From Actinophytocola sp044466355 (GTDB lineage: Bacteria; Actinomycetota; Actinomycetes; Mycobacteriales; Pseudonocardiaceae), in contig NZ_JBITMQ010000029.1 of assembly GCF_044466355.1 (NCBI RefSeq), forward strand, positions 1-52,661: DNA of 52,661 bases, written 5' to 3'. The notes beneath the pieces were generated by a model, which saw nothing but the letters and a program-made list of their open reading frames with translations, was not told the origin of the DNA and did not search any database. Of the stretch, positions 33,641 through 41,150 are shown one piece after another. The position numbers and the translations under genes were made by a program. Position 1 is the stretch's first letter. Each line of letters opens with the position of its first letter.

Positions 33641-34785
33641 CCCGGGACACCTCGGGACACGAGCTGGGCGGCGATGATGTTGCGCTGGATCTCGTTCGTG
33701 CCCTCGCCGACGATCATCAGTGGGGCGTCGCGGAAGTAGCGTTCCACGTCGAACTCCGTCGAGTAGCCGTAGCCGCCGTGGATGCGGACCGCGTTCAACG
33801 CGATCTCCATCGCGGCTTCCGAGGCGAACAGTTTGGCCATGCCCGCTTCCATGTCCGCGCGTTCGCCCGCGTCGACGCGTTCCGCCGCCAGCAGCACCAA
33901 CTGCCGGGCCGCCGTGTACTTCGTGGCCATGTCGGCGAGGTAGTTGCCGATCGACTGGTGCTTCCAGATCGGTTTGCCGAACGCCTCCCGTTCCTGCGCG
34001 TACCGCAGGGCGTCGTCCAGAGCGGCCCTCGCCACGCCCAGTGCGCGGGACGCCACCTGGATCCGGCCCGTTTCCAGGCCGGTCATCATCTGGGCGAAGC
34101 CTTCGCCTTCCGTGTCGCCCAACAACGCCGACGCGGGTGCGTGGTAGTCGGCGAACGACAGTTCGCAGCTCTCCACGCCCTTGTAGCCCAGCTTGGGCAG
34201 ATCCCGCGACACCGTCAGGCCCGCACCGTGTTCGACCAGCAGGATGCTCATCCCGGCGTGCTTCGGTGTCGCGTCGGGATCCGTCTTGCACAGCAACGCG
34301 ATCACGTCGGAGCGGCGGGAGTTCGTGATCCACGTCTTGGTGCCGTTGACGACGTACCCGTCACCGGTGCGGCGGGCCACCGTCGTCATCGCCTGCAGGT
34401 CGGAGCCACCGCCCGGTTCCGTCAGGGCCATCGTGGCGCGCACCTCGCCGGTCGCCATGCGCGGGAGGTACCACTGCTTCTGTGCCGCCGTGCCGAACCT
34501 GGTGATCAGCTTCGCGACCACCGTGTGGCCGCCCATCGCGCCCGCCAGGCTCATCCAGCCGCGCGCCAACTGCTCGGTGACCTGGACGTAGCACGGCGTC
34601 GACACCGCGACCTCCCCGTACGGCTCGGGGATCGCCAGGCCGAAGATGCCGAGCTCCTTCATCTGCTCGATCAGCCGCTCGGGGTAGGTGTTCGCGTGCT
34701 CCAGCTCCCGCACCACCGGGCGCACCTCGCGGTCCACGAACTCCCGCACCGTGTCGACGATGACCTGCTCTTCCGCACTCAGCAC
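33637..34785 (-). CDS. Acyl-CoA dehydrogenase
   Basis: A 382-residue FAD enzyme introducing an alpha-beta double bond in an acyl-CoA. Signatures: ATMALTEPGGGSDLQAM and YVVNGTKTWITNS (FAD/substrate contacts), the R-x-E-rich FGKPIWKHQSIGNYLADMATKYTAAR, and the C-terminal RIHGGYGYSTEFDVERYFRDAPLMIVGEGTNEIQRNIIA containing the catalytic glutamate region. Its partners suggest a branched C5 acyl-CoA such as methylsuccinyl-CoA, but specificity is not readable. Coupled to GntR by overlap; 9 bp after the CoA-transferase gene. Confidence 0.9.
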   Translation of the reverse strand: MLSAEEQVIVDTVREFVDREVRPVVRELEHANTYPERLIEQMKELGIFGLAIPEPYGEVAVSTPCYVQVTEQLARGWMSLAGAMGGHTVVAKLITRFGTAAQKQWYLPRMATGEVRATMALTEPGGGSDLQAMTTVARRTGDGYVVNGTKTWITNSRRSDVIALLCKTDPDATPKHAGMSILLVEHGAGLTVSRDLPKLGYKGVESCELSFADYHAPASALLGDTEGEGFAQMMTGLETGRIQVASRALGVARAALDDALRYAQEREAFGKPIWKHQSIGNYLADMATKYTAARQLVLLAAERVDAGERADMEAGMAKLFASEAAMEIALNAVRIHGGYGYSTEFDVERYFRDAPLMIVGEGTNEIQRNIIAAQLVSRGVPG

Positions 34786-34794
34786 GGTTTCCCC

Positions 34795-35976
34795 CTAGAT
34801 CGCGTACGCCGCGCGGAGTGCCGCGATGTCGTCGTCGGTGCGGCCCAGCGCGCGCAGGACATGCTCGGTGTGCTCGCCGGTCGCGGGGACCGGGTTCATC
34901 ACCGGTGCCACGCCACCCAGGTCCGCGGGCGGGCGCAGCGCCTCGATCATTCCGCCTGGACTGCCCACCTCGCGCCAGCGGCCGCGTTCGCGCAGCACCG
35001 GGTGGTCGAGGAACTCCGCCACCGAGTTGACGCGCGCGTTCGCCACACCCGCCTCGTCCAGCAGAGCGACGGCGTCCTCGGTGCTGAGGGTGTCGAAACG
35101 TCGCTGCAGCAACGCGTTCAGCACCTCGCGGTGTGCGACGCGGGCCGAGTTGGTGGCGAACCGTTCGTCATGGGCGGTTGCCGGATCGTCCAGTAGCAGG
35201 CCGCACAGGGCATCCCATTCACGTTCGTTCTGTACGGCGAGAACCACGGTGTCGCCGTCCTTGCTGGTGAACGGGCCGTACGGGGCGATGGTCGCGTGCT
35301 CGGCGCCGACGCGCCTCGGCTGGTGCGGGCCGTACCGCGTGTAGTACGCGGGGGAGCCCATCCACTCGGCCAGCGCCTCGAACAGCGACACCTCGACGGT
35401 CGTGCCCTCACCCGTGTTCGTCCGCCGCAGCAACGCCGTGAGGATGCCCGAGTACGCGTACATGCCCGCCGCGATGTCGGCGATCGAAATGCCCGCCTTG
35501 GCCATGTGCTCCTCGGTGCCGGTGAGTGACACGACCCCGGTCTCGCACTGCACGAGCAGGTCGTAGGCCTTGCGGTGCGCCCACGGGCCGTCGGTGCCGT
35601 ACCCGGAGATCGTGCAGTGCACGAGCCGGGGGTTCAACGCCCGCAACGGTTCCGCGTGCAGGCCCAGCCGCTGTGCCGAGCCGGGGGCGAGGTTGTGCAC
35701 GAACACGTCCGCGTCCGCGATCAGCTCGTTGAGGATCTCGCGGGACGCCGGGTGCTTCACGTCGAGCGTCACGGACTCCTTGGACCGGTTGAGCCACACG
35801 AAGTAGCTCGACTGGCCGAGGACCGACTCGTCGTAGCGGCGCGCGAAGTCCCCGCCACCCGGTCGTTCCACCTTGATCACCCGGGCGCCGAGGTCAGCGA
35901 GCTGGCGGGTCGCGTACGGCGCCGCGACCGCCTGTTCGAGACTCACGACGGTGGTGCCGGACAGGGGCAGGGTCAC
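34795..35976 (-). CDS. CaiB/BaiF-family (class III) CoA transferase
   Basis: A 393-residue class III CoA transferase moving CoA between organic acids. Recognisable parts are PLSGTTVVSLEQAVAAPYATRQLADLGARVIKVERPGGGDFARRYD, the NRSKESVTLDVKHP block and YDLLVQCETGVVSLTG, where the catalytic aspartate (D of YDLL) forms the acyl anhydride. GTG 35976 has AGGAGG upstream and overlaps the MmgE/PrpD stop. It probably activates itaconate, mesaconate or a similar C5 acid with succinyl- or acetyl-CoA as donor. Confidence 0.9.
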   Translation of the reverse strand: MTLPLSGTTVVSLEQAVAAPYATRQLADLGARVIKVERPGGGDFARRYDESVLGQSSYFVWLNRSKESVTLDVKHPASREILNELIADADVFVHNLAPGSAQRLGLHAEPLRALNPRLVHCTISGYGTDGPWAHRKAYDLLVQCETGVVSLTGTEEHMAKAGISIADIAAGMYAYSGILTALLRRTNTGEGTTVEVSLFEALAEWMGSPAYYTRYGPHQPRRVGAEHATIAPYGPFTSKDGDTVVLAVQNEREWDALCGLLLDDPATAHDERFATNSARVAHREVLNALLQRRFDTLSTEDAVALLDEAGVANARVNSVAEFLDHPVLRERGRWREVGSPGGMIEALRPPADLGGVAPVMNPVPATGEHTEHVLRALGRTDDDIAALRAAYAI

Positions 35977-37121
35977 CGGACCTCCTCGGACAGCAGCGCG
36001 CGTGCGGTCGGCCAGTCCCATTCGGGGTCCAGACCGCAGTCGGCGAGCTTCTCCGCCAGCTCCGCGTCCGTCGGCGGGCGGTCCGGGGCGCCGGGCGGCA
36101 GTTTCTCGACGAGCGTGCGCCTGCCGTCGAGCGTGATCTCCACCTCGCCGGTCAGCAGACCCGCACCGCCCTCGGTGGTTTCCAGTTCCACCAACGAGAT
36201 CAGGCGTTGCGCCTCGGGCCGCCGCACGGCCTCGTCGGTGAAGCTCGCGAGGCCCGGCCTGCCGTCGAGCAGGGCGGCGGCGATCGCGTACTCCATGCTG
36301 AACTTGCCCTGGAGGCCCGTCGTCGGGCGGTGGTGGATGAGTGGCTGCGTGCTCGCGGCCGGGGTGCGCACGTGGATGCTCCGCACGTCACCGGTGACGC
36401 CGCGCAGTGCGCTGATCGGTCGCTGTGACGCGTAGCAACACGGGTGGAGCTTGATCGCGAGGCCACCCGGCACGGCCGGGCCGTCGAGGTCGACCGCCGC
36501 CGGGTCGCCGCCCAGCAGCGTCAGCCACTGGTCGAGCGCCGTGGGATCGGCGGTCGCGCCCGCCGCGGCCAGGCGTGCCGCCCGGACACCCGCGTCGGCC
36601 GCCAGCCCGACCTGCAGCGCCTTGCCGTCCGTGCCGAAGGCGCGCTGGACGCCACCCGCTTGCGGCACGGCAAGAGCGAGCGCGGTCGCCGTCTGTGCGG
36701 GGGACAGGCCCAGCGCCACCGACGCCGCGACGGCGGCGGCTGGCGCCCCCGCGGTGCACGTGACGTGCCAGCCGCGGGTGTAGTGCGCCCAGCCCAGAGC
36801 CGTGCCGAGCCGCGCCATGACACCCGCGCCCGCGAGGTACGCCGACGCGTCACCGCCCGCCGCCAGCGTGGCGGGCACGCAGACCACGCTGATGTGCGCG
36901 GTCGACGGCAGGTGCAGGTCGTCGAAGTCGAGGACGTGCCCGACCGCCGCCCAACGGGCCGCGTCCGGCAGGTCCTTCGTGAGCGCGCGCATGCGGCTGT
37001 CGCGGGCCGCGACGGTCACCGCGATCGTGTCGATCAGCGCGCGGTGGGTCAGCTCCCGGTCCGCCGCGGTGGGCTCGTACTCGTGTGCCCAGCGCGCCAA
37101 ACGCTCCGCCGTGGCGGCCAT
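35973..37121 (-). CDS. MmgE/PrpD-family protein
   Basis: A 382-residue member of the family containing 2-methylcitrate dehydratase (PrpD) and cis-aconitate decarboxylase. Family regions: LTHRALIDTIAVTVAARDSR, HVLDFDDLHLPSTAHISVVCVPATLAAG (DD and H active-site segment), VQRAFGTDGKALQVGLAADAGVRAARLAAAG and LHPCCYASQRPISAL. It is shorter than typical PrpD (about 450), within the range of MmgE-like members. ATG 37121 follows GGAAGGAG. First gene of the leftward operon; its role could be isomerising or dehydrating the pathway acid. Confidence 0.88.
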   Translation of the reverse strand: MAATAERLARWAHEYEPTAADRELTHRALIDTIAVTVAARDSRMRALTKDLPDAARWAAVGHVLDFDDLHLPSTAHISVVCVPATLAAGGDASAYLAGAGVMARLGTALGWAHYTRGWHVTCTAGAPAAAVAASVALGLSPAQTATALALAVPQAGGVQRAFGTDGKALQVGLAADAGVRAARLAAAGATADPTALDQWLTLLGGDPAAVDLDGPAVPGGLAIKLHPCCYASQRPISALRGVTGDVRSIHVRTPAASTQPLIHHRPTTGLQGKFSMEYAIAAALLDGRPGLASFTDEAVRRPEAQRLISLVELETTEGGAGLLTGEVEITLDGRRTLVEKLPPGAPDRPPTDAELAEKLADCGLDPEWDWPTARALLSEEVR

Positions 37122-37162
37122 GAAACTCCTTCCGGCGAAATGTACGGCCAATTTCACATCGT

Positions 37163-37180
37163 GTTGTGCTGGGTGTCAAC
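37163..37180. promoter_or_regulatory. Possible GntR operator between the divergent CoA operons
   Basis: GTTG (37163-37166) and CAAC (37177-37180) are inverted around a 10-base spacer in the 112-bp gap between MmgE/PrpD and the MaoC-type gene. One more imperfect pair (CGT/ACG) flanks them. It would allow one regulator to control both directions. The arms are short, so chance is possible. Confidence 0.25.
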
Positions 37181-37233
37181 TACGCTTACTGGGGCTTTGG
37201 CCGGACGTTTTGGATCGGCGCTGTGGAGGGCGT

Positions 37234-38157
37234 GTGGAGGTCGTGGACGGGCCGTGGTTCGACGAGCTGTCGGTCGGTGACCGGTTCGACGGGGCGCCGT
37301 CGGTGACCCTCACCAGCGGGCACGCCGCCGTGCACCAGGCCGTGCTGGGCGACCGGCTGCGGCTGCCGCTCGACGACGGGCTGGCACGCGCGGTCACCGG
37401 GGTGGCGCCGCTCGCGCACCCCGCGCTGGTGTGGGACGTCGCGATCGGGCAGTCGACGGTGGTGACCAGGCAGGTGCGCGCGAACCTCTTCTACCGTGGC
37501 CTCGCGTTCCACCGGTTCCCGCTGATCGGGGACACGCTGCGGACCGTCACCGAGGTCGTGGGGCTCAAGGAGAACTCACGCAGGCCGGGGCGCCCGCCGA
37601 CCGGGCTCGCCGCGTTGCGGATCACGACCGTCGACCAGGAAGACCGGCCGGTGCTGGACTTCTGGCGGTGCGCGATGCTGCCGTTGCGCTCCGGCGAACC
37701 GACCGGGCACGCCGACGACCTGTCGACCGTCGGCGAGACCGTGTCGCCGGCCGTGCCGGACTGGGACCTCGCCGCGTTCCGCGCCCGGGTGCCGGGCGAG
37801 CACGCCGACGCGATGACCGCCGGGCGGCGGTGGCGGGTGCCGGGCGGCGACGTCGTGTCCAACGCACCGGAACTCGCCAGGCTGACCGTCAACATCGCGA
37901 CCACGCACCACGACGGCGATCCCCGCCTGGTCTACGGCGGGCACACGATCGGTCTCGCGCTCGCCCAGGTGTGCCGGGCGATACCGAACATCGTGACGGT
38001 CGTATCGTGGGAGAGCTGCGACCACCTCGGGCCCGTGCACGAGGGCGACACGCTGTCGAGCGAGGTCGAGGTGCTCGCCGTGGCCGGGCACCTCGTCACG
38101 CTGCGGTCGGTGGTGGACGGGGTGCTGGACTGGCGGTTCACGGTGGTGCTGGCGTGA
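37234..38157 (+). CDS. MaoC-type hydratase (itaconyl/mesaconyl-CoA hydratase-like)
   Basis: A 307-residue double hot-dog hydratase. The N-terminal part (GPWFDELSVGDRFDGAPSVTLTSGHAAVHQAVLGDRLRLPLDD) and the C-terminal LVYGGHTIGLALAQVCRAIPNIVTVVSWESCDHLGPVHEGDTL resemble mesaconyl-C4-CoA/itaconyl-CoA hydratases, which add water to unsaturated C5 acyl-CoAs to give citramalyl-CoA. GTG 37234 has GGAGGG upstream. It overlaps the CitE-like lyase by 4 bp, the enzyme expected to use its product. Strong context for C5 dicarboxylate breakdown. Confidence 0.85.
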   Translation: MEVVDGPWFDELSVGDRFDGAPSVTLTSGHAAVHQAVLGDRLRLPLDDGLARAVTGVAPLAHPALVWDVAIGQSTVVTRQVRANLFYRGLAFHRFPLIGDTLRTVTEVVGLKENSRRPGRPPTGLAALRITTVDQEDRPVLDFWRCAMLPLRSGEPTGHADDLSTVGETVSPAVPDWDLAAFRARVPGEHADAMTAGRRWRVPGGDVVSNAPELARLTVNIATTHHDGDPRLVYGGHTIGLALAQVCRAIPNIVTVVSWESCDHLGPVHEGDTLSSEVEVLAVAGHLVTLRSVVDGVLDWRFTVVLA

Positions 38158-38927
38158 TCGCGGACGCGCGGTCGTTCCTGTTCGTGCCCGGTGACCGGCC
38201 GGACCGGTTCGCCAAGGCGCAGGCGGCGGGTGCCGACGTCGTGGTGCTGGACCTGGAGGACGCCGTCGCGCCACCGGCGAAGGAGGCGGCCCGCGACCAC
38301 GTGGCGGCGTGGCTCGCCGACGGGCGCGCGGCGGTGGTGCGGGTCAACGCGGCCGGGACGCCATGGCACGCAAACGACGTGGCCGCGGTGGGCGCCGCGA
38401 CCGCGGTGATGGTGCCGAAGGCGGAACGACCCGAGGACCTCGACGTGCACCCGTCCGTGCTGCCGCTGATCGAGACCGCACGCGGGGTCGCGTCCGCGGC
38501 CCGGCTGTGCGCGGTGGCTGGCGTGGTCCGGCCCGTGTTCGGCGGCATCGACTTCGCCGCCGACATCGGCGTGGACCCCTTGTCCCGCACTGCGTTGCTG
38601 CACGCGCGGTCCACGTTGGTGCTCGCCGCCGCGGCGGCCGGGTGCGCGCCGCCCGTCGACGGGGTGACCACGGCGCTGTCCGATGTGGACGCGGTGCGCG
38701 ACGACACCCGCCACGCGGTGGAGCTGGGTTTCGCCGGCAAGCTCTGCGTGCACCCGCGCCAGGTGCCCGTGGTGCACGAGGCGTTCCGGCCGTCCGCCGA
38801 GGAGGTCGCCTGGGCGGAGTCCGTGCTCGCGGCGGGGGTCGCCGGGGTTGACGTGGTCGGCGGGCAGATGGTGGACCGGCCGGTGCTGCTGCGTGCGCGC
38901 AGGATCCTGGACCGCACGTCGACGTAG
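38154..38927 (+). CDS. CitE-like CoA-ester lyase (citramalyl-CoA lyase candidate)
   Basis: A 257-residue HpcH/HpaI aldolase/CitE-family TIM barrel. RSFLFVPGDRPDRFAKAQAAGADVVVLDLEDAVAP, VRVNAAGTPW, LPLIETARGV (metal-ligand glutamate), FGGIDFAADIGV (metal-ligand aspartate) and FAGKLCVHPRQVPVV are all in place. In this operon it probably splits citramalyl-CoA to acetyl-CoA and pyruvate, as for mycobacterial Rv2498c. Malyl-CoA or another hydroxyacyl-CoA is possible. GTG start overlaps the hydratase stop. Confidence 0.88.
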   Translation: MIADARSFLFVPGDRPDRFAKAQAAGADVVVLDLEDAVAPPAKEAARDHVAAWLADGRAAVVRVNAAGTPWHANDVAAVGAATAVMVPKAERPEDLDVHPSVLPLIETARGVASAARLCAVAGVVRPVFGGIDFAADIGVDPLSRTALLHARSTLVLAAAAAGCAPPVDGVTTALSDVDAVRDDTRHAVELGFAGKLCVHPRQVPVVHEAFRPSAEEVAWAESVLAAGVAGVDVVGGQMVDRPVLLRARRILDRTST

Positions 38928-38936
38928 GCTGGGCAC

Positions 38937-39248
38937 ATGGCTGACGCACCGGATCCCGACCTGGTCCGTGCGCTACGGGCGTTGTCGAACCCGGAGCGGC
39001 TGCGGCTGCTGCAGTGGTTGCGCGAGCCGGAGCGGCATTTCGCGCCGGAGAACGTGGTCGAGGTCGGGGTGTGCGTGAGCCACATCCAGGCCAAGGCCGG
39101 GCTGGCACAGTCGACGGTGTCCGCGTACCTCGCCGAACTGGAACGTGCCGGGCTCGTGCGGTCGACCCGGGTCGGGAAGTGGACCCACTACAAGCGTGAC
39201 GACCAGCGGATCGCCGGGCTCGTCGCGGAACTCGGGCAGACCCTCTGA
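38937..39248 (+). CDS. ArsR-family regulator
   Basis: A 103-residue winged-helix regulator: LVRALRALSNPERLRLLQWLREPERHF, then a longer-than-usual loop NVVEVGVCVSHIQAKAGLAQSTVSAYLAELERAGLVRSTRVGKWTHYKRD. A cysteine in VGVCVSH just before the recognition helix might sense oxidants or electrophiles. It is 68 bp ahead of an F420/LLM oxidoreductase gene whose promoter carries an inverted repeat, so it likely controls that gene. Ten bases after the lyase stop, so it may also be read from that operon. Confidence 0.85.
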   Translation: MADAPDPDLVRALRALSNPERLRLLQWLREPERHFAPENVVEVGVCVSHIQAKAGLAQSTVSAYLAELERAGLVRSTRVGKWTHYKRDDQRIAGLVAELGQTL

Positions 39249-39287
39249 CCGGTGCGCACTCGTGGCGCACGCACCTGCGGTGGGCTT

Positions 39288-39317
39288 CATATCGAAATTC
39301 TGCGATACTTCGATGTG
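39288..39317 (+). promoter_or_regulatory. Inverted repeat and -10 of the LLM oxidoreductase promoter
   Basis: ATCGAA (39291-39296) and TTCGAT (39309-39314) form an inverted repeat with a 12-base spacer, extended by CA/TG. GATACT at 39304 is a good -10 and lies seven bases before GTG 39317, which suggests a leaderless mRNA. The repressor site would cover the promoter; the adjacent ArsR protein is the likely binder. Confidence 0.5.
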
Positions 39318-40174
39318 TGACACGAGACATCGGTACGTTCGGGCTCTACACCTTCGACTTCGAGCACCAGCCCGCCTCGCTCATCCGGGACGAGGTCCAG
39401 GAGCTGGACGAGCTGGGGTGGCGCGGGCTCTGGTTCCCCGAGGTCGGCGGCCGGGAGGCGTTCTCGCTGGCCGGGCTGCTGCTCGCCGCGTCGGAACGGA
39501 TGCACGTCGTCAACGGCATCGCGACGGTCACCGCCCGTGAGGCGTGGGCGGCGCACGGCGGCGCGGCGCTCCTGGCCGACGCCCACCCGGACAGGCACCT
39601 GCTCGGCCTCGGGGTCTCCGCGGGACGACCGGGCACCACGCCGCTCACCCTCATGAACACCTACCTCGACGAGCTGGACGCGTTCGACCCGCCGGTGCCG
39701 CGCGTGCTCGCCGCCTACGGACCCAGGATGCTCGCCATCGCCAGGGACCGGGCCATCGGCGCACACACCTACCACGTCAACGTCGCGCACACCGCCCAGG
39801 CGCGGGAGATCCTCGGCCCCGACCGGTTCCTCGCGGTCGAGCACGCGGTGCTGTTCGAGACCGACCCCGCGCGGGCGCGGGCGGTCGCGCGGGAGCACCT
39901 GCACCCCTACCTGACCACGCCGTTCAACGTCGCGAAGTTCCGCAGGCTCGGGTACACCGAGGACGAGATCGCGGGCGGCGGCAACGACCGCATCGTCGAC
40001 GACCTCGTGTTCTGGGGCGAACCGGACTCGATCGCCGACCGGCTGCGCGGGCACCTCGACGCGGGCGCCGACCACGTCGCCGTGCAGGTGATCGGCGTGG
40101 AGAAGGGGCGGTCCGCGATGCCGTTCTGGCGGCTGCTGGGCGACGTGGTCAGGCCGCCGCGGGCAGTGGTGTAG
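39317..40174 (+). CDS. LLM-class F420-dependent oxidoreductase
   Basis: A 285-residue luciferase-like oxidoreductase of the actinobacterial F420 group (TIGR03620-like): GTFGLYTFDFEHQPASLIRDEVQELDELGWRGLWFPEVGGREAFSLAGLLLAASERMHVVNGIATV, then LLGLGVSAGRPG and the C-terminal HVAVQVIG barrel strand. It probably transfers hydride from F420H2 to an unknown substrate. GTG 39317 (TRDIGTFGLY) appears leaderless. The 3' end overlaps the convergent PP2C gene by 26 bp. Confidence 0.87.
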   Translation: MTRDIGTFGLYTFDFEHQPASLIRDEVQELDELGWRGLWFPEVGGREAFSLAGLLLAASERMHVVNGIATVTAREAWAAHGGAALLADAHPDRHLLGLGVSAGRPGTTPLTLMNTYLDELDAFDPPVPRVLAAYGPRMLAIARDRAIGAHTYHVNVAHTAQAREILGPDRFLAVEHAVLFETDPARARAVAREHLHPYLTTPFNVAKFRRLGYTEDEIAGGGNDRIVDDLVFWGEPDSIADRLRGHLDAGADHVAVQVIGVEKGRSAMPFWRLLGDVVRPPRAVV

Positions 40175-40818
40175 TCGGCAGGGCGGGGGCCGGGGCGCGG
40201 GACAGCACGACCGCGGTCGTGTTGTCCCGCGTGCCCGCCGCCACGGCCGCCGCCACCAGCGCCTCCGCCGGGTCGGCCGCGGTGCGCAGGATGGTGGTCA
40301 TCGCGTCGTGCGCCAGGGTCTTGTGCACGCCGTCGGTGGTGAGCAGCAGGTTCGCGGCGCCGGTGGCGGTCAGGCCGTACTCGTCGACGGCCGACGTGCG
40401 GACGCTCGTGGTCACGAGGTGCTCCATCCGCGGCTCGACCCGGCCGCCGCGGTCGCGGTGGTACTGCGCGAGCGTGTGGTCGCTGGTGAGCTGCCAGAGG
40501 TCCACGCCGTTCCACGCGTACGCGCGGACGTCGCCGACCCAGCCGATGTGGTAGCCGCCCGCGTACGGCTGGGCCACGACGAGCACGCAGTCCCCGTCGG
40601 ACACGGCGTCGTGCGCGGCGGACAGCGCGGCGATCGGACCCGCCGAAGCCAGCACTGACCGCCGCGTCCACGGCGGTCAGTGCTGCCCGCGCGGCCTCTG
40701 AGCTGTCGCCGACGCCGTCGGCCAGCGCCATCACGCCGCCCGCCGTGGCGACCGCGTCCGCGTTCACCGACCGGGGTCCCCGACTGCTCGCCGTGCGCCA
40801 TGCCGGCTGTGGTCGCAT
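40149..40818 (-). pseudogene. PP2C-type serine/threonine phosphatase, frameshifted
   Basis: ATG 40818, with a perfect GAGGAGG site, opens RPQPAWRTASSRGPRSVNADAVATAGGVMALADGVGDSSEAARAALTAVDAAVS, which has the metal-binding ADGVGD of PP2C phosphatases. A one-base shift near 40655-40660 is then needed to continue ASAGPIAALSAAHDAVSDGDCVLVVAQPYAGGYHIGWVGDVRAYAW..., with the second metal motifs LLLTTDGVH and GTRDNTTAVVL. The whole would be about 220 residues, a complete small PP2C. Both halves are intact, so a base-call error is quite possible. Confidence 0.8.
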
Positions 40819-40922
40819 CGCGGCCTCCTCGCTGTCCCTACTCGCGAGGATCCGGGCGCCACCTGTGAGATCGCTGAGGGTGCTGTGAACGGGAACTGTG
40901 AAGATCGGCTGTGCGACCCAAA

Positions 40923-40956
40923 CGTCGGACTCCGGGCCGGTCCCCGGAGTCCGACG
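40923..40956 (-). terminator. Strong terminator after the Cys-rich peptide gene
   Basis: A 14-bp perfect stem (CGTCGGACTCCGGG with CCCGGAGTCCGACG) and a six-base loop, 13 bases after the peptide's stop codon on the minus strand. It isolates the peptide transcript from the PP2C gene. Confidence 0.8.
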
Positions 40957-40968
40957 GTCACGGTCGAA

Positions 40969-41046
40969 TCAGCAACCGCACTTGCCTCCGCAGCAGTCGC
41001 TGCTACCACAACCACCGCACCCGCAGCTACAACCGTCCACCAGCAT
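40969..41046 (-). CDS. 25-residue cysteine-rich peptide
   Basis: A tiny gene with an ideal AGGAGG site seven bases before ATG 41046 and its own strong terminator. The product has eight cysteines (6, 8, 10, 13, 18, 19, 23, 25) and eight glycines in 25 residues: LVDG, then CSCGCGGCG, SSD, CC, GGK, CGC. No signal peptide and no membrane helix. The CxCxC/CC/CxC pattern suggests a metallothionein-like metal binder; a precursor for a modified peptide is the alternative, though no maturase is nearby. It lies 105 bp downstream of the AfsR-like gene in the same direction. I know no named family that fits. Confidence 0.75.
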   Translation of the reverse strand: MLVDGCSCGCGGCGSSDCCGGKCGC

Positions 41047-41150
41047 GCCGACCTCCTGCCTGGGAACTCTGTGCGCACAAAATGGTACGGGCGGTCGCGG
41101 ACCGGGCACATCCCGCAAACGTGTGGAGATATGCGAATGAATCGGTGCAC

